Source: Trichopria drosophilae
Lineage: Eukaryota > Arthropoda > Insecta > Hymenoptera > Diapriidae
Length of the DNA stretch: 64,000 nt
Direction of reading: 5' to 3'
NCBI GenBank assembly: GCA_030407085.1
Contig: CM059586.1
Location: forward strand, 105,103,501 to 105,167,500
Below are positions 46,921-57,989 of the stretch, piece by piece. The notes beneath the pieces were generated by a model. That model saw only the letters and a list, made by a program, of their open reading frames with translations, ran no database searches and was not told the origin of the DNA. A program made the translations under genes and the position numbers. Every line of letters starts with the position of its first letter. Position 1 is the first letter of the stretch.

Positions 46921-47156
46921 GGCTGAGCCAGTCATCATCCCGAAGTAATGCATTATGCAGGTTCCGGGGCGATGAGTTATCTGGCTGGGGGAGGGGGTTT
47001 TAGTCGGTGCGAGTCCGACACTCCCCGGGGGAAGACGCGCGTGGGCTACCTACTGCGCCTCTAACCCTGGGGGTCCATAACGGATTTCCCCCTCTTTAAA
47101 AAAAAAAAAAAAAAAAAGGTTAGGTTAGATTAGACAAGGTTAGGTTAGGTTAGGTT

Positions 47157-47270
47157 GGATGTATGGTAAATGTTCGAACGAAAAATTGTTCGACCAATGT
47201 AATTTAGACTTTTGACTCGTGTAAAATATACGATCCAACATTTTTTCGTTCGAACATTTCTCATACATCC
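47157..47270. mobile_element. Palindromic MITE in TTAGG repeats, 114 bp
   Basis: GGATGTATGGTAAATGTTCG then aacgaaaaat at the left is mirrored by attttttcgt, tcgaacatttctcatacatcc at the right. It is inserted between gttaggtt and gttaggtt in the array just 3' of the LINE. Confidence 0.75.
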
Positions 47271-47312
47271 GTTAGGTTAGGTTAGGTAAGATTAGGTTAG
47301 GTTAGGTAATGT

Positions 47313-47673
47313 TACACTGTATAAAATACAAATGAAATTTACAAACTCATTGTAATGTTCGTGTTATATAAATTTGGTATTATCCCACGTGTGAAATAGT
47401 GTTTTTACTATTTGAGGTTAGGATTTTTACAATTTATCAGACAGCACTGTGGATTCGCTACATCAAGCATAGGGAAAGTACAACGCGTTGTAATTTGACA
47501 ATGCTACATATTGGAAATATTTTAGTCCACTTCTAACGTAATTTTGCTGTTCAATGGGAACAAAACGACAAAATTTTGTAAAAATACAATGCCCAACAAG
47601 AAAATTTACAACATTAAAAGTGTGAAATATTTGAACCCACGTGGTAAAATTCATTTCTTTTTTTTGCAGTGTA
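47313..47673. mobile_element. MITE copy B flanking the LINE, 361 bp
   Basis: Same sequence and orientation as 43317-43681 with a few substitutions and small deletions, sharing the same upstream flank ggttaggtaatgt. The shared flank favours a duplication of this segment over two independent insertions. Confidence 0.65.
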
Positions 47674-48058
47674 GGTTAGGTTAGGTTTTGTTAGGTTAGG
47701 TTAGTTTAGGTTAGGTCAGGCTTTGTTAGGTTAGGTTTTTTTAGGTTAAGTCATGTTAGGTTAGGTTTTGTTCGGTTAGGTTAGGTTAGTTAATATTTAT
47801 GAACATTTGTATGGAATTTCATAGTATTACGTTATGAAAAGATATTAATGTAAAAATTCTCATAACTCAATGTAGTAACATAGGAATAAAGTTTCTGCAG
47901 AACCCCAAAGTTACGTGTTCGACGTCTTTCGTAATTTATTTCACGTTTTTATGTGTTTAATGAAAAGAGTTAATTGCATGTCGTTTAAATTTTTACTCAT
48001 AACATTTTTTAACCGTATTATTTTACATTAACCACTTATTTATTATCGTGAATATTAA

Positions 48059-48769
48059 GGGGAGGGTCCGGGCACAAAATCAACTATATGAAATACTCGT
48101 TAAAAAAAATGTGAAAAAATTATTTCTCTAGTAATTTTTGACGAGGAATACAGTGGCGCTAGAATAAAAAATGTAACAAATTTTTTTGACACATTAAACA
48201 AAATTTTTTTTTCAAAAAAAAATGGAATTTTTAAAAATCCATATGTAATTATGTAGAAAATATGTTTTTATGTTTAGCCGAATTTTGTAGAATTTTTCAA
48301 TTAATTTAGAAAAATATAATAGCATTTTTTCGAAAAAAACGAATTTTTTCGCGCTAAAATGTACGGGTAACAAGAAAATGATTTCTTTAGTCATATTTAA
48401 CATGGAATTCATTCCTACTGAAATAAAAAATGTAAAAATTAGTTTTGACCCAAATAAACATTTTTTTTTTTAACCAAAACTATTTTTTTTTTTTTTTTGT
48501 TTAAATGAAATTTTTTAAAATCCATACATAATTATTTAGAAAATGTGTTATTGTATTTACCCTAAATTTTTGGAATTTTTAATTTAATTTAGAAAAGTGT
48601 AATAGCATTTTTCCGAAAAGTCAAATTTCTAGGTGTAACCAAATTTGTGAGTAAAAAAATGTTGCACACTTTTTATTTTATGACCACTGTATTCCTCGTT
48701 AAAAATTACTATAGAAATAATTTTTTCAAATTTTTTTAAAGTGTATTTCATAGACTTGATTTTGTCCCC
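48059..48769. mobile_element. TTAA-flanked foldback element, ~711 bp
   Basis: Both ends start GGGGA next to TTAA (48055-48058 and 48770-48773). Inverted arms of ~130 bp include aattatttctctagtaattt and acgaggaatacagtgg. The interior is AT-rich with no frame. TTAA flanks fit piggyBac-type mobilisation. A related copy begins at 50447. Confidence 0.65.
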
Positions 48770-49119
48770 TTAAGTATAGTAGATACTTAGATTGTAGAAA
48801 GTACGTTTAGTGTATCTTTAGAATCAACATATTTACTATAATTTGGAGTGAAAAAATCATAGTGATTAGCTGTCAGAAAGACAGATAAAAATAGAAACAT
48901 TAGTGCACATAGCTCTTTTATAAAGCCTCTAGTTACCAAGATTATTACACTTAGAACAACAAGAAGTGCATACCATTACATTTAAGTCAATATTTATTTA
49001 ACATTTTGATTAATAAACAAATAAACAACTAAAAATCGTCATTTTTATAGAAAAACGCAGTCACTGGCAAGTGTTCAATTGGATCGAAACAAAACCGGAT
49101 ACTCTGGGTTTTTCATGTT

Positions 49120-49510
49120 GCTGTTTACTAATCTGCACTCAGATTTAGAAAACTAAAAATGGCGGAATCAATATGGCCGATCAAAACGCGAAAATGACCT
49201 GATCGAGATTAAACTGGGAACTAAGGAGATTTTGGGGCCGCTTATTACGAATCTAAACTCAGATTTAAAAAGTTCAATATGGCGGATACAATATGGCCGA
49301 TCAAAAATTAACCGATTGAGATTACATTTTTCGCCGGCCATACTGAATTTGCAAAATATCAGTTCAAAGTCGTAATCAGCGACTCTAAAAACTCACTGGT
49401 ACCCAATTTCACCTGGATCAAGTAAATTTTTACATTTTGGTCGGATATCTTTTATAGGCCATTTTGAATTTTCAAAATCCGAGTTCCGATTCGTGATCAG
49501 CGACCTCTAA
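49120..49510. repeat. ATGGCGG-family repeats, head-to-tail then inverted
   Basis: Two direct units (agatttagaaaactaaaaat, ggcggaatcaatatggccga) are followed by two units in reverse orientation (gtcgtaatcagcgactct, gattcgtgatcagcgacc). They share the motif pair of the satellite at 33840-36235: a cgctgattacgaatctga phrase followed by aaaatggcgg. Confidence 0.65.
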
Positions 49511-50442
49511 AACCCCCCGGAAAGGGTTCATAACTAAATTCACTGGTTATTCGTAACATTTTTTAAACGTAATATTTTTTATCGTAATATTTTGTCGGTA
49601 ATATTTTGGCGCAATATTTTGTGTCATAATAGACTTGTATTCAAGATCTTTAGTATTCTCATTGACTTTTATTTAAATTTAATAAAACTAGTGATATAAA
49701 TAAAGGATGTTGAACGCTTCCAATGAAATAAATCTCTAAAATTTTGTTGATTATCGCCTTTCCTTAATATTAAGTACACAGAGAGACATTTCTAGATTAT
49801 ATCTAACATGATTTTGCGTCCTTATTCTTTAAATTCATTCCTTCAATTCTACATTGTGTTCCCTGCTTCCCCTTCACAATTCGATGATATTTGCGAGTGG
49901 CAAATCATAAAATAAAAGTAACCACGTTTCGAGGTCTAAAAATGTCTTTCCGTGTGAAAGTAGACAATAATATTTTACACTTAGCAAGTAGAAACTAATA
50001 TAAAGAATTTGCAAAGTATCTGGACAAAAAGGACGCAAAAATGATCCACAAGTATTTAATGTCCAAAAAGTCACTAAATCTTTCATCTAAATATGAAATT
50101 ATGAGTTTTGCATGTACATTTACAATTATCTTTCAAACAATTAGAAATGATTACGAAGAGTTGAACGTCCTTTCACAACATTAAGATATTACATGCAAGA
50201 AATGTCCTAGTAAATATCATGTGCAACATGCGTGACAATTGTAACCGCTGGTAAATATTTCCGAGCAAACAGAAAGGGATTGAACGTTATTCCTTTGTAT
50301 CCTTTTATTGAACACTTGAAATTATCAATTTTCCAATTCCTTTTTTTGGAAATCACATGTCTTACTTGTAAGTTCTGTTGCATTCCGTTGAATTCTGATA
50401 TGGTACTTATGGAAGTTAAAACTTTTATTACTCGCAATTTCA
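49511..50442. other. Intron DNA without recognised features
   Basis: This lies in the 13.7 kb YLPM1 intron and is AT-rich. Short phrases gtaatattttgtcggtaata near 49580 repeat. No exon-like or transposon coding sequence was seen. Confidence 0.35.
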
Positions 50443-50474
50443 TTAAGGGGAGGCACCTTCAAAATAAACTTTAA

Positions 50475-51460
50475 CCCTAGAACACGCACAGGGGTCTCTG
50501 TGACCCCCTTGTGATTTTCAAATTGATTTCCCGTGGATTCCGCGAAAGTTGGTGGCGCTGCTGTGCGGGGGGAAAAATGTTTATAACCTTTATTAAGACC
50601 TCCCATTATTAACATTGTTCATTTGTGTTGCAAACTCGAATAGGAATCGTTTCCCAGACCCCTGTGCGGGTTTATCGAAGGTATCCGTCGGTCGATTGAA
50701 AATTGATTTAATCATAATATTTATTACTTTTAGTATTTAACTCAATATTTACGTAACTTTGCCTAAAAGAAAAAGATGTCAATTGTGTGACCACGATAAA
50801 GATTAAAAAAACGAACATGTTTTGTTTGAAATGCAAGCGCATTATGTGTGCTGACCACCGCGCAAAAGTACGTGCTGGCTGTATTCGTCATCTTCCGTAA
50901 TGCTTGTTCCCTCGATGTACCACAGAATTATCTTTTCTATACATTTATAATGTAATAATGATTTAAATAAACATGTAATTACGATCTAACAATTATTTAT
51001 TTGTGTCATAGCCGAAACAAAATTCTAAGCAACGTGTTTAGAGGAAATTGAAATTACGAAAATTTATGAATTTCATATGTCAAAATAATTATACTTTTTG
51101 AAAAATCTTGATATATCGCCATGATACTCTTAAAGTTTAAGCTATTGACTTGACGAAATGATCGATTAAAGTTATTAAATATTATATTATCATTGTTTTT
51201 ACGAAATGTGAAAAAAATCATATTTTTCCAATTTTTTCGTAAATTTTGTTTGATATTTTCAATTCTACAATTTTTTCATTTATTCAGAATAAATTTTTAA
51301 TAAATTCTACTTGAAGTTGAGACCATAACGAAGAAAAAAGTCTTATAAAACTTTTCAATCTGATCATGATTGACGGAAATATAGTGATATTAAAAACCAA
51401 AGGGGTCGCAGTGACCCCTGTGCGTGTTTACCAAAGTTTTTTCGCGTGCGTGTTCTAGGG
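50475..51460 (+). mobile_element. piggyBac-derived element, 986 bp, internally deleted
   Basis: The element begins CCCTAGAACACGCACAGGGG and ends in cgtgcgtgttctaggg, flanked by TTAA at 50471-50474 and 51461-51464. The CCCTAGAA terminus plus TTAA duplication is diagnostic for the piggyBac superfamily. The internal sub-terminal block ggggtc...tgacccc repeats on both sides. Only the end of a transposase gene survives (next entry), so the copy is non-autonomous. It lies inside a foldback repeat. Confidence 0.85.
50763..50900 (+). pseudogene. piggyBac transposase C-terminal Cys-rich domain remnant
   Basis: The sequence reads KRKRCQLCDHDKD, a one-base frameshift, then KKTNMFCLKCKRIMCADH and ends at TAA 50898-50900. 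CxxC, CxxC and CxxH spacing is that of the cysteine-rich domain that closes piggyBac transposases and binds the transposon ends. The catalytic Asp region is absent. Confidence 0.75.
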
Positions 51461-52379
51461 TTAAATACACAATCTTTGAAAAATTAAAAAGTTAAATTTA
51501 ATTTTAAAAAATTTCTTTAGTTATTTTTGACGAGGAACTCAGCGATGATAGAAAAAAACTTTACTTGACCTACAAATTGTAGCACAACAAAAAATTTCCT
51601 TTTTTTTTAAATAATACTACTACATTTTTCTAAATTAATTTAAAAATTCAAACAAATTTGGGTGTACATAAAAACATATTTTCTAAATAATTACGTATGG
51701 ATTTTTAAAAATTACATTTTTTTTACAAAAAAAAAAAATTTTATGGAACAAACCAATTTTTTTAACGGTAAAAAAATTGTTTAATTTTTTATTCTAGCAC
51801 CTCTGAATTCTACTTTAAATGTTACTCTAGAAATAATTTTTTGGACCCTTACATTTTAGCAGGAAAAAAATTAGTTTTTTCGTAAAAATGCTTCTATATT
51901 TTTCTAAATTAATGTAAAAATTCAAAAAATTTAGGGTTAACATAAAAACACATTTTCTAAAGAATTACTTATGGATGTTAAAAAATTCCATTTTTTTTCT
52001 CAACAAAACTTTTTATATTTTTTATTCTAGCACAGAATTTTACGTCAAAAACTACTAAAGAAATCATTTTTTCAAATTTTTAAAGGTGCATTTATCATAG
52101 AGCCAAAACTTCATAAATTCCACCCGTTTTTCAACATACGACTACAGATCCAATTCGAAGATTAATCTTAATTGAATTATATTTCTTATCGTATTTTTTC
52201 GTGCTCTTTTCAAATCTGTCGTTATTTTTGCTCTATCTCTCTTAGATTTTCCAATATGGCGGCGTTTTCCTGGAAAAATGTGTTTTTTTTTTTTGATAAA
52301 TCGTAAAAAAATTTTTATTTTGATCAATCGCGATTTACATTCAGTTAAACAGCTCAGTTTTGCTCCAAATTCTGTATCG

Positions 52380-52900
52380 GGTGGAATTTTTCGTTGTACT
52401 TTAAGGTTTTATTGGTATTTTTGAAAAATTCAAGATGGCGGTTGATTGGCATGTCGAGTTGTAACGAAATTCATTATCATTTTCTCAAAAATGATTGGCT
52501 TACAACAGAACTTGGTATACTACAGTTTTTGAGGTCGCTGAATCCGTATCGAAAATAAGATTTGCGAAATTCAAAATGGCGGATCCAATATGGCAGACTA
52601 AACTTCGCTAAAATGTTTGGATTGCAACAAAAAACGAAGACATTACCGTTCGAGAGGTCCCTAAATACGAAACTGGAATCAGGTTTTCGAAATTTAAAAT
52701 GACGAATCAATTATCGCGGACCAAATTTTCTCTAAAGTGTTTGGAGAAACCGGAGAATAATCCCTTTGGTGTGCTTAATTTTCGTGAGTTCCTCGCACGA
52801 TTCATACTTATTTTTCAAAGAAGTTAGCGACCTTAAAAACTGTAATATACCGATATTTCTTGCAATCCAAAAATTTTAGAGAAAATTTGGTCCGCCATTT
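52380..52900. repeat. ATGGCGG-family repeats, diverged
   Basis: Direct units with aaaatggcggatccaatatg (52570) and related phrases at 52440 and 52690 are followed by an inverted unit ending gtccgccattttgaattt at 52890. Together they form a loose inverted cluster of the same family as the satellite. Confidence 0.55.
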
Positions 52901-53133
52901 TGAATTTCGTAATGTTGTTAAAAATTTAGGCAAAATTCAAATTTAGACTCTTTGTCCAAAAATACTTTGTCAATTCATAATTTTGTAAGCGAAACAGACA
53001 AAAATTGTTAATTTCAGACATATTTTCCATATTATAGCCACAAAATTTGATTTTATGAAATGTTTTTAGTCCACAAAAGTAAATTTTATGGTCTGTCGGT
53101 AGAAAAACAATTGATGGATTATTCGTGACAATA

Positions 53134-53190
53134 TACAGTACTCCTTCCCTTATTCTAATATTTCCCCTCACGCGTTCTCCCCACTGACGT
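53134..53190. repeat. Partial pogo-like MITE end
   Basis: acagtactccttcccttatt then ctaatatttcccctcacgcg resembles one end of the MITE at 33265-33467. The opposite end is missing. Confidence 0.4.
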
Positions 53191-53529
53191 GTGTTGACGT
53201 GCGGATTTTCTAAATACAAATAACGGCGCATGCGCAACAAAAGAAAAAGTGACAAAAGTGAGACTACAAATCTAAATAGTGGGGGAGAATTGGTTAAAGA
53301 ACCTTCTCAAATTTTATCACAATGTATTGATACACTTTTTGGTTTTTTAAAAATTCAAAAAATCGAAATTTTTAGAAAATTCATTTAAAAAATCTGAAAA
53401 CAATTTGAGAAGGTTCTTTAACCAATTCTAAGATATTTTTGTTCTTAGCAAATTTTCTCTAAAGTCTATAGTTTTCAAGGAAAAAATTTGTTAAGTTATA
53501 ACAAGATTTTTGAGCATCTAGGCGCCATT

Positions 53530-53600
53530 TTGGAACTCTCCATCTTGAAATTCAAATTAGAACAGGGTACGTTTTAATCCTAAAGATCCATGGACGCGAT
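53530..53600. repeat. Diverged copy of the GGACCCTCAGG repeat
   Basis: The block caaattagaacagggtacgt then tttaatcctaaagatccatg lines up with 28685-28755. It shows the uninterrupted ttttaatcct junction, an additional empty site for the MITE at 26488-26640. Confidence 0.45.
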
Positions 53601-54071
53601 ATTTTCATCTTAGACATGTTTCCCAATGCAATTTCCAGGCGAAAGTGATTTTTTTACAAAAAAACGTGTATAACTTTTTTGTTTTTCACTTTATCGAAAT
53701 TTTATTGAAAGATCCTGAGAGATCTTACAATTTTACATTAGAAATAGTGGGAGTAAAATTTTTCCAAATGCTTTTATATGCAAATTAGTCAAAGATTTAA
53801 TCAATGTTACTCGACAAATTTTAAAACTTTCTTTTGTTCTTACACTGTTTTTTACTTGCTTCTTAGTAACTTCCATTACTTTAATGAAATAAAATATATT
53901 CGATATTCTGTTAAACTGAACAGACTTTTTCAATACTTATTCATTATATTTTCATTTCTATGTTGACAAACTTAAATTAAACCAATGTTAATACTATAAT
54001 CTAGCTCAATCAAACATTTTTCTTTAAAAATTTAATTACGAAATGTTATTTAAATAAAACGTAATATCTAC

Positions 54072-55085
54072 CTAATTTGTCCTCCGCTTCCATCCGCTCC
54101 CACTTACTGACTCCCTAAAAATTATCACAAGTGGTACGGGTTTTACTGTGTAAGGATAATTAAAGTCGTTGGAAATAATAATTCAACTACTTACTACCGT
54201 ATCCTGACTCGTGTCATCTTGGCTGTCTTCTATGGTTTCCTCAGTCGTTTGTGGAGTGTCAGGCTGCGACTGTTCGGGCATACTTTCATCCATCGGTTCC
54301 TGTAACCGATGAGAACAAAACATTTAATTTCTATATATCATTTGTAAACATTTCTAAACATTACTTAATTATTCAAATTTCTTTTTCAATTGTTTCTTAT
54401 CGTTCTGCATTCGCACTGTTTAATTTATTAATTTAATTTAATACTTTTAAAATACTGAACCTACTGATAAAAATTTAAAATAATTTTTAGAGATCTTACC
54501 TGGCTTTGCTCTGCTTCTTTCAACAATGGAGTCAGGTCCAAGGTTTGGTGATAACTTGGCGTAGGTTCGAAATAGTCGACGATCCTGTTTATTTCATCCT
54601 CGGATCGATTGTGAACGTTCCTTTTCATACAAATTTGTACATCCATCTCCATTTCGCAGACGTAGACCTTGAAACCCTTCGACTTCGCGAAACTCCACAT
54701 CTCCTCGTAGTCGGAAATCTTTTCGTTGATACAGTCGAGGATGATGAAGTTGAAGAAGCCGTCGGTAACGTTCTTCTTGAAGGCCTTCTGCAGCGAAGAG
54801 AGATAGTTCTGTTCCATGGCCTCCTCGTATTCGTAGACCATTTCCTGTCGAACATCATTCTTTTGTGAATGCGGGGTTATTAATGAATCTTTTGCTTCGT
54901 TTAAAAATATTTATTAAAGTAGCTTTTTGATTTATCAATATTTTAAGATAAACAAAACACATATTTACCTTAGTAGTGATCTTTTTCCCACTATCATCTT
55001 TTCCCTCGACTTCTTTTTCCACTAGGAAATAGTCATCGAGGCTTAATATCCGTGGAGCGGATCCGCCTTGTTCGATCTCTTTATC
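54072..55085 (-). CDS. YLPM1/ZAP3 homologue, four internal exons
   Basis: In gene order the exons are 55085-54969 (DKEIEQGGSAPRILSLDDYF...), 54844-54500 (EMVYEYEEAMEQNYLSSLQK ... RNVHNRSEDEINRI), 54299-54195 (EPMDESMPEQSQPDTPQTTE..., an acidic linker) and 54114-54072 (GVSKWERMEAEDKL). Lengths of 117, 345, 105 and 43 nt keep the frame, with GT/AG sites throughout. The SIDDYF-like segment, MVYEYE and the GFFNFIILDCIN stretch belong to the P-loop kinase-like fold of YLPM1. The P-loop exon itself must be further upstream, beyond the window. The 43-nt exon supplies the first base of the next exon's split codon at 40368. Confidence 0.9.
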
Positions 55086-57500
55086 CTGCAAAAATAGAAT
55101 AATCGTTATTATCCAATAAATACGCATCGCCTAAAATAATTCCATTTTCTGTTGGATAAAAAACAAAAAAGAATTCATTTGAATCCAAAGTCAATAAATT
55201 AGAAAAAAAATTCTCTGTATTTCAGTTTTAAATGATATTCAATAAAATCGTAACAATTTAAACAAAAATTAACAAAATTTCACAGCAGTAATTTGTAAAA
55301 ATTTAAACAAAATTGGCTTTCTTTATTTTTCTGTCAGTCATTTGTTAAAAAGAAATATTTGTAATCTACATAACAACATTTTTTTATTTCGTTGTAATTT
55401 TACTAAAAAAAATGAACTGAAATAGTTAATAAATGTGAAATCTGTATCCGATGTTGCCAAACGTCCGCAATACTATCTTATCCTTTCATTTTCAGAAACT
55501 AAGGGTCTCTAAATATTTTAATAACTTTTTAAACGATGAACGGAGTCAAAATTGTTGACACTGCATGTTTTTAATAAATTTATTCATTCTATTTTCATAA
55601 ACTATGGAGAAAAATAAAATTTATTTTGCTGAAGAGGAGAAGTGTTGCCATTTTTAAAACTGTTAATCTTTAATTATACAAAATTAGTAAATAATCTCAA
55701 CATTATTCTTCTTTTCATTAATTAGTAAATTTATATAAGAGTTTTTTTAAATTGAAAAGTGTGCACAGATTTCTGCACTTGGTTGTGAATAGTTTTTAAA
55801 TTTAATTTACAGAAATGACGTGAATTTTATCAGCAAACCGAGACATTCCTATAATCAGTATTTGCTATCTAATGTTTTGTATTTTACTTAAACTTTAAAC
55901 AGACATAAAAAAAGCAGAAAAGATATATTATAAAAATATTTTTATTGCTATACTTTTGTCCGCATTAAAACTTTCAAGTACATAATAAGCAATGTGATTT
56001 TAGGCAATAAATTTAACAGAGGCAATATATTAACTATTTTAGTAGAATATTCACAAGGTTCTATAGAAAATAACACAAATGTTTAGTGATTTGCAAGATT
56101 CAATTACAGTTTTAAAGACAGACCAAGTGATTACTAAATTTACTGATTTACTGCCAAGTATTTTTAACATTAAATTCATTTGATACACTTTTTACAACGA
56201 CTGGTACTGACTAACTATTTTATTCGCTCAAATCCAACAAATATCTTGCATTAATGACTAGTAACTATCGTGAAACAAAACTAACTACTGTACGTCTGTG
56301 GCGTATAATAAAAAATATTAAAATATTCATTTTGTCTTCATTTTTCCTAAAAATATTGGTAAATATTTTCATTTTTTGAAATGTATGAATACCAAAACTT
56401 TGCTTTTCAATAAATCTTTCTATTTTTGTCCCACACTTCTCAAATTAAACATTTTAGTTAAAAGGATTGGACTTTTTTTAACAAGAAAATAATGTCAATA
56501 TGATTTAATTCGCCATAGTTTATCTACATCTAGAAAAATTGTGCAACAAAACTGTTCCAACCAGAACTTCCTGTATTTTCTTTTTCATATATATTTTTGC
56601 AAATTTTCCTGTTTAAATAAAAGTTCTACTCTGTATAGAAAATTTTTTACAAATGATTGCCAAATTTATTAAAATACTTGTAAGTTTTGAAAAAAATAAT
56701 GGTAAATCCTCTAAATTGTAGTCAATTTATCTTAATGTAAGAACGAAAAAAATGTTTAGAAAAAGACCACAAATAAATTAATTAATACATGAAAATAAAA
56801 AAACAATTATGCAGTAAATTGTAAAGTCGTTTAGAATGAAGCGTTTATGAGTCATTCACGTAATTAGTAAAGCACGTAATGGCATATATTATTTTTATAA
56901 AATAGTATTAAATCGCAGTCTATTCTAGACTATTTTTCACTATTTCAAGAATAAGTTTCCTTGGAGTTTAATTTGCACTATAAGAAATTTAAAAAAACTA
57001 TCACCTATATGCTAATTCATCATCGAAAAGTAACTTTAAAAATAGCTGAAATATTTAAATTTCTTTATTTCAGCATGGTAGTGTTAATATCTAATTAATG
57101 TTATAATGTTAATTATGAGTAAATGTAATATTAAAATGTGCTAATAAATTAAAAGGAATTTAAAATCGTTATCCTATGAATATTTATTTTAATCTTTTAA
57201 GGACCGAACGTGCACAATTTGCACATGGATTTTAACATCTTTTTATTTATGCAAAAATTAATTTTTCTAAATAGACTCATCCATATCCGACTAGTTTTGA
57301 GGTCGCTCTTTCGACGTTTAATAAATTTTTTTAAATGCTAAAAATTACTGTTTTCATTTAAATATTTTTGTTGCTGTCCTTCTTAAGACTAAAAACAATA
57401 AAGCTTAAAAAATAATAACATTTCGCAATTTTTTAAAATAATTGCTAATAATGAATTACTTTTAAAAAATTCATATTTTTTCAAGAGAAATTTATGACAG
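55086..57500. other. YLPM1 upstream intron, nothing recognised
   Basis: This very AT-rich sequence begins after the acceptor tttttgcag of the exon at 55085. I saw no P-loop exon or transposon coding sequence. Confidence 0.4.
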
Positions 57501-57505
57501 GATGA

Positions 57506-57959
57506 ACTAATAGAAAAAACTCATTTATCGTTACATCTAGTAGATTATGGAACTCACTTCCTCATAACATAAAAGTTAGCGCCACACTACAGTCCTTTAA
57601 GAGTAGACTCTATGAGTATCTATTGGAAGCTGATAAGTCGGGCCGTAATGTGCTATTGGCGCACTAACTTGCGTTATTTAGACTAGCGTCAAGTTATGTT
57701 ATTATATTATATTTGCGTTATAATGTACTACTTAGTTGCGGTACCTATTCTCGCCGTGTTAACATAAATTTATTATTATTATTATCCATCTAACCTTAAG
57801 TTAAGCTACACTCTATTTCTTTATATGTATTCATCATTTGCGTTTATATTACTTTTTTTTCATTATTGTAAACACTATTATGTATACTTTGTATGGTTGG
57901 CTAAAGGGACTTGAAATCCCGTGCCATTTATAAACGAAACTAACTAACTAACTAACTAA
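57506..57959 (+). mobile_element. 5'-truncated non-LTR retrotransposon tail with TAAC microsatellite
   Basis: Positions 57506-57667 read TNRKNSFIVTSSRLWNSLPH then SFKSRLYEYLLEADKSG and stop, the C-terminal end typical of CR1/Jockey-like reverse transcriptases. A ~290-bp 3' tail ends in TAAC repeats (57940-57959). There is a TGA just upstream, and no polymerase domain. This is a dead-on-arrival LINE copy. Confidence 0.65.
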
Positions 57960-57989
57960 TAGCTGTTATTATTTGATATTTTCTATATA

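Larger units (their letters stand above)
43726..47117 (+). mobile_element. R1-clade LINE inserted in TTAGG repeats (SART-like target)
   Basis: The element runs from CCCGTGTGGGG at 43726 to a 20-nt A tail ending at 47117. The left flank ends TTAGGTT and the right flank resumes GGTTAGG. Allowing one A to be shared with the tail, the break lies between TT and AGG. Coding order is ORF1 start, endonuclease, reverse transcriptase, Cys/His C-terminus, as in the R1/TRAS/SART clade. It keeps its 5' end but has lost the middle of ORF1 and the start of the endonuclease by an internal deletion. A nonsense codon and a frameshift lie downstream. It is antisense to YLPM1. Confidence 0.85.
50447..52112. mobile_element. 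Second TTAA-type foldback, split by a piggyBac-like insertion
   Basis: The left end (TTAA then ggggaggcacct) matches the left end of 48059-48769. The arm resumes after the insertion with tttctttagttatttttgac and gaggaactcag. The right arm is at about 52030-52110 (acgtcaaaaactactaaaga). The right terminus is worn and lacks a clean TTAA. Confidence 0.5.

Noticed and set aside
43467..47654. Identical ~64-codon minus-strand frames starting MNFTTWVQIF at two places
   Set aside because: They lie within the duplicated MITE copies, which have TA-flanked inverted ends and no other coding sign.
42963..47800. TTAGG arrays as a true chromosome end
   Set aside because: They are degenerate and lie inside an intron with YLPM1 exons on both sides, so they are interstitial.
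50232..50474. 80-codon plus-strand frame before the piggyBac-like element
   Set aside because: It runs through foldback repeat sequence at its end and has an equally open antisense frame, with no known motif.
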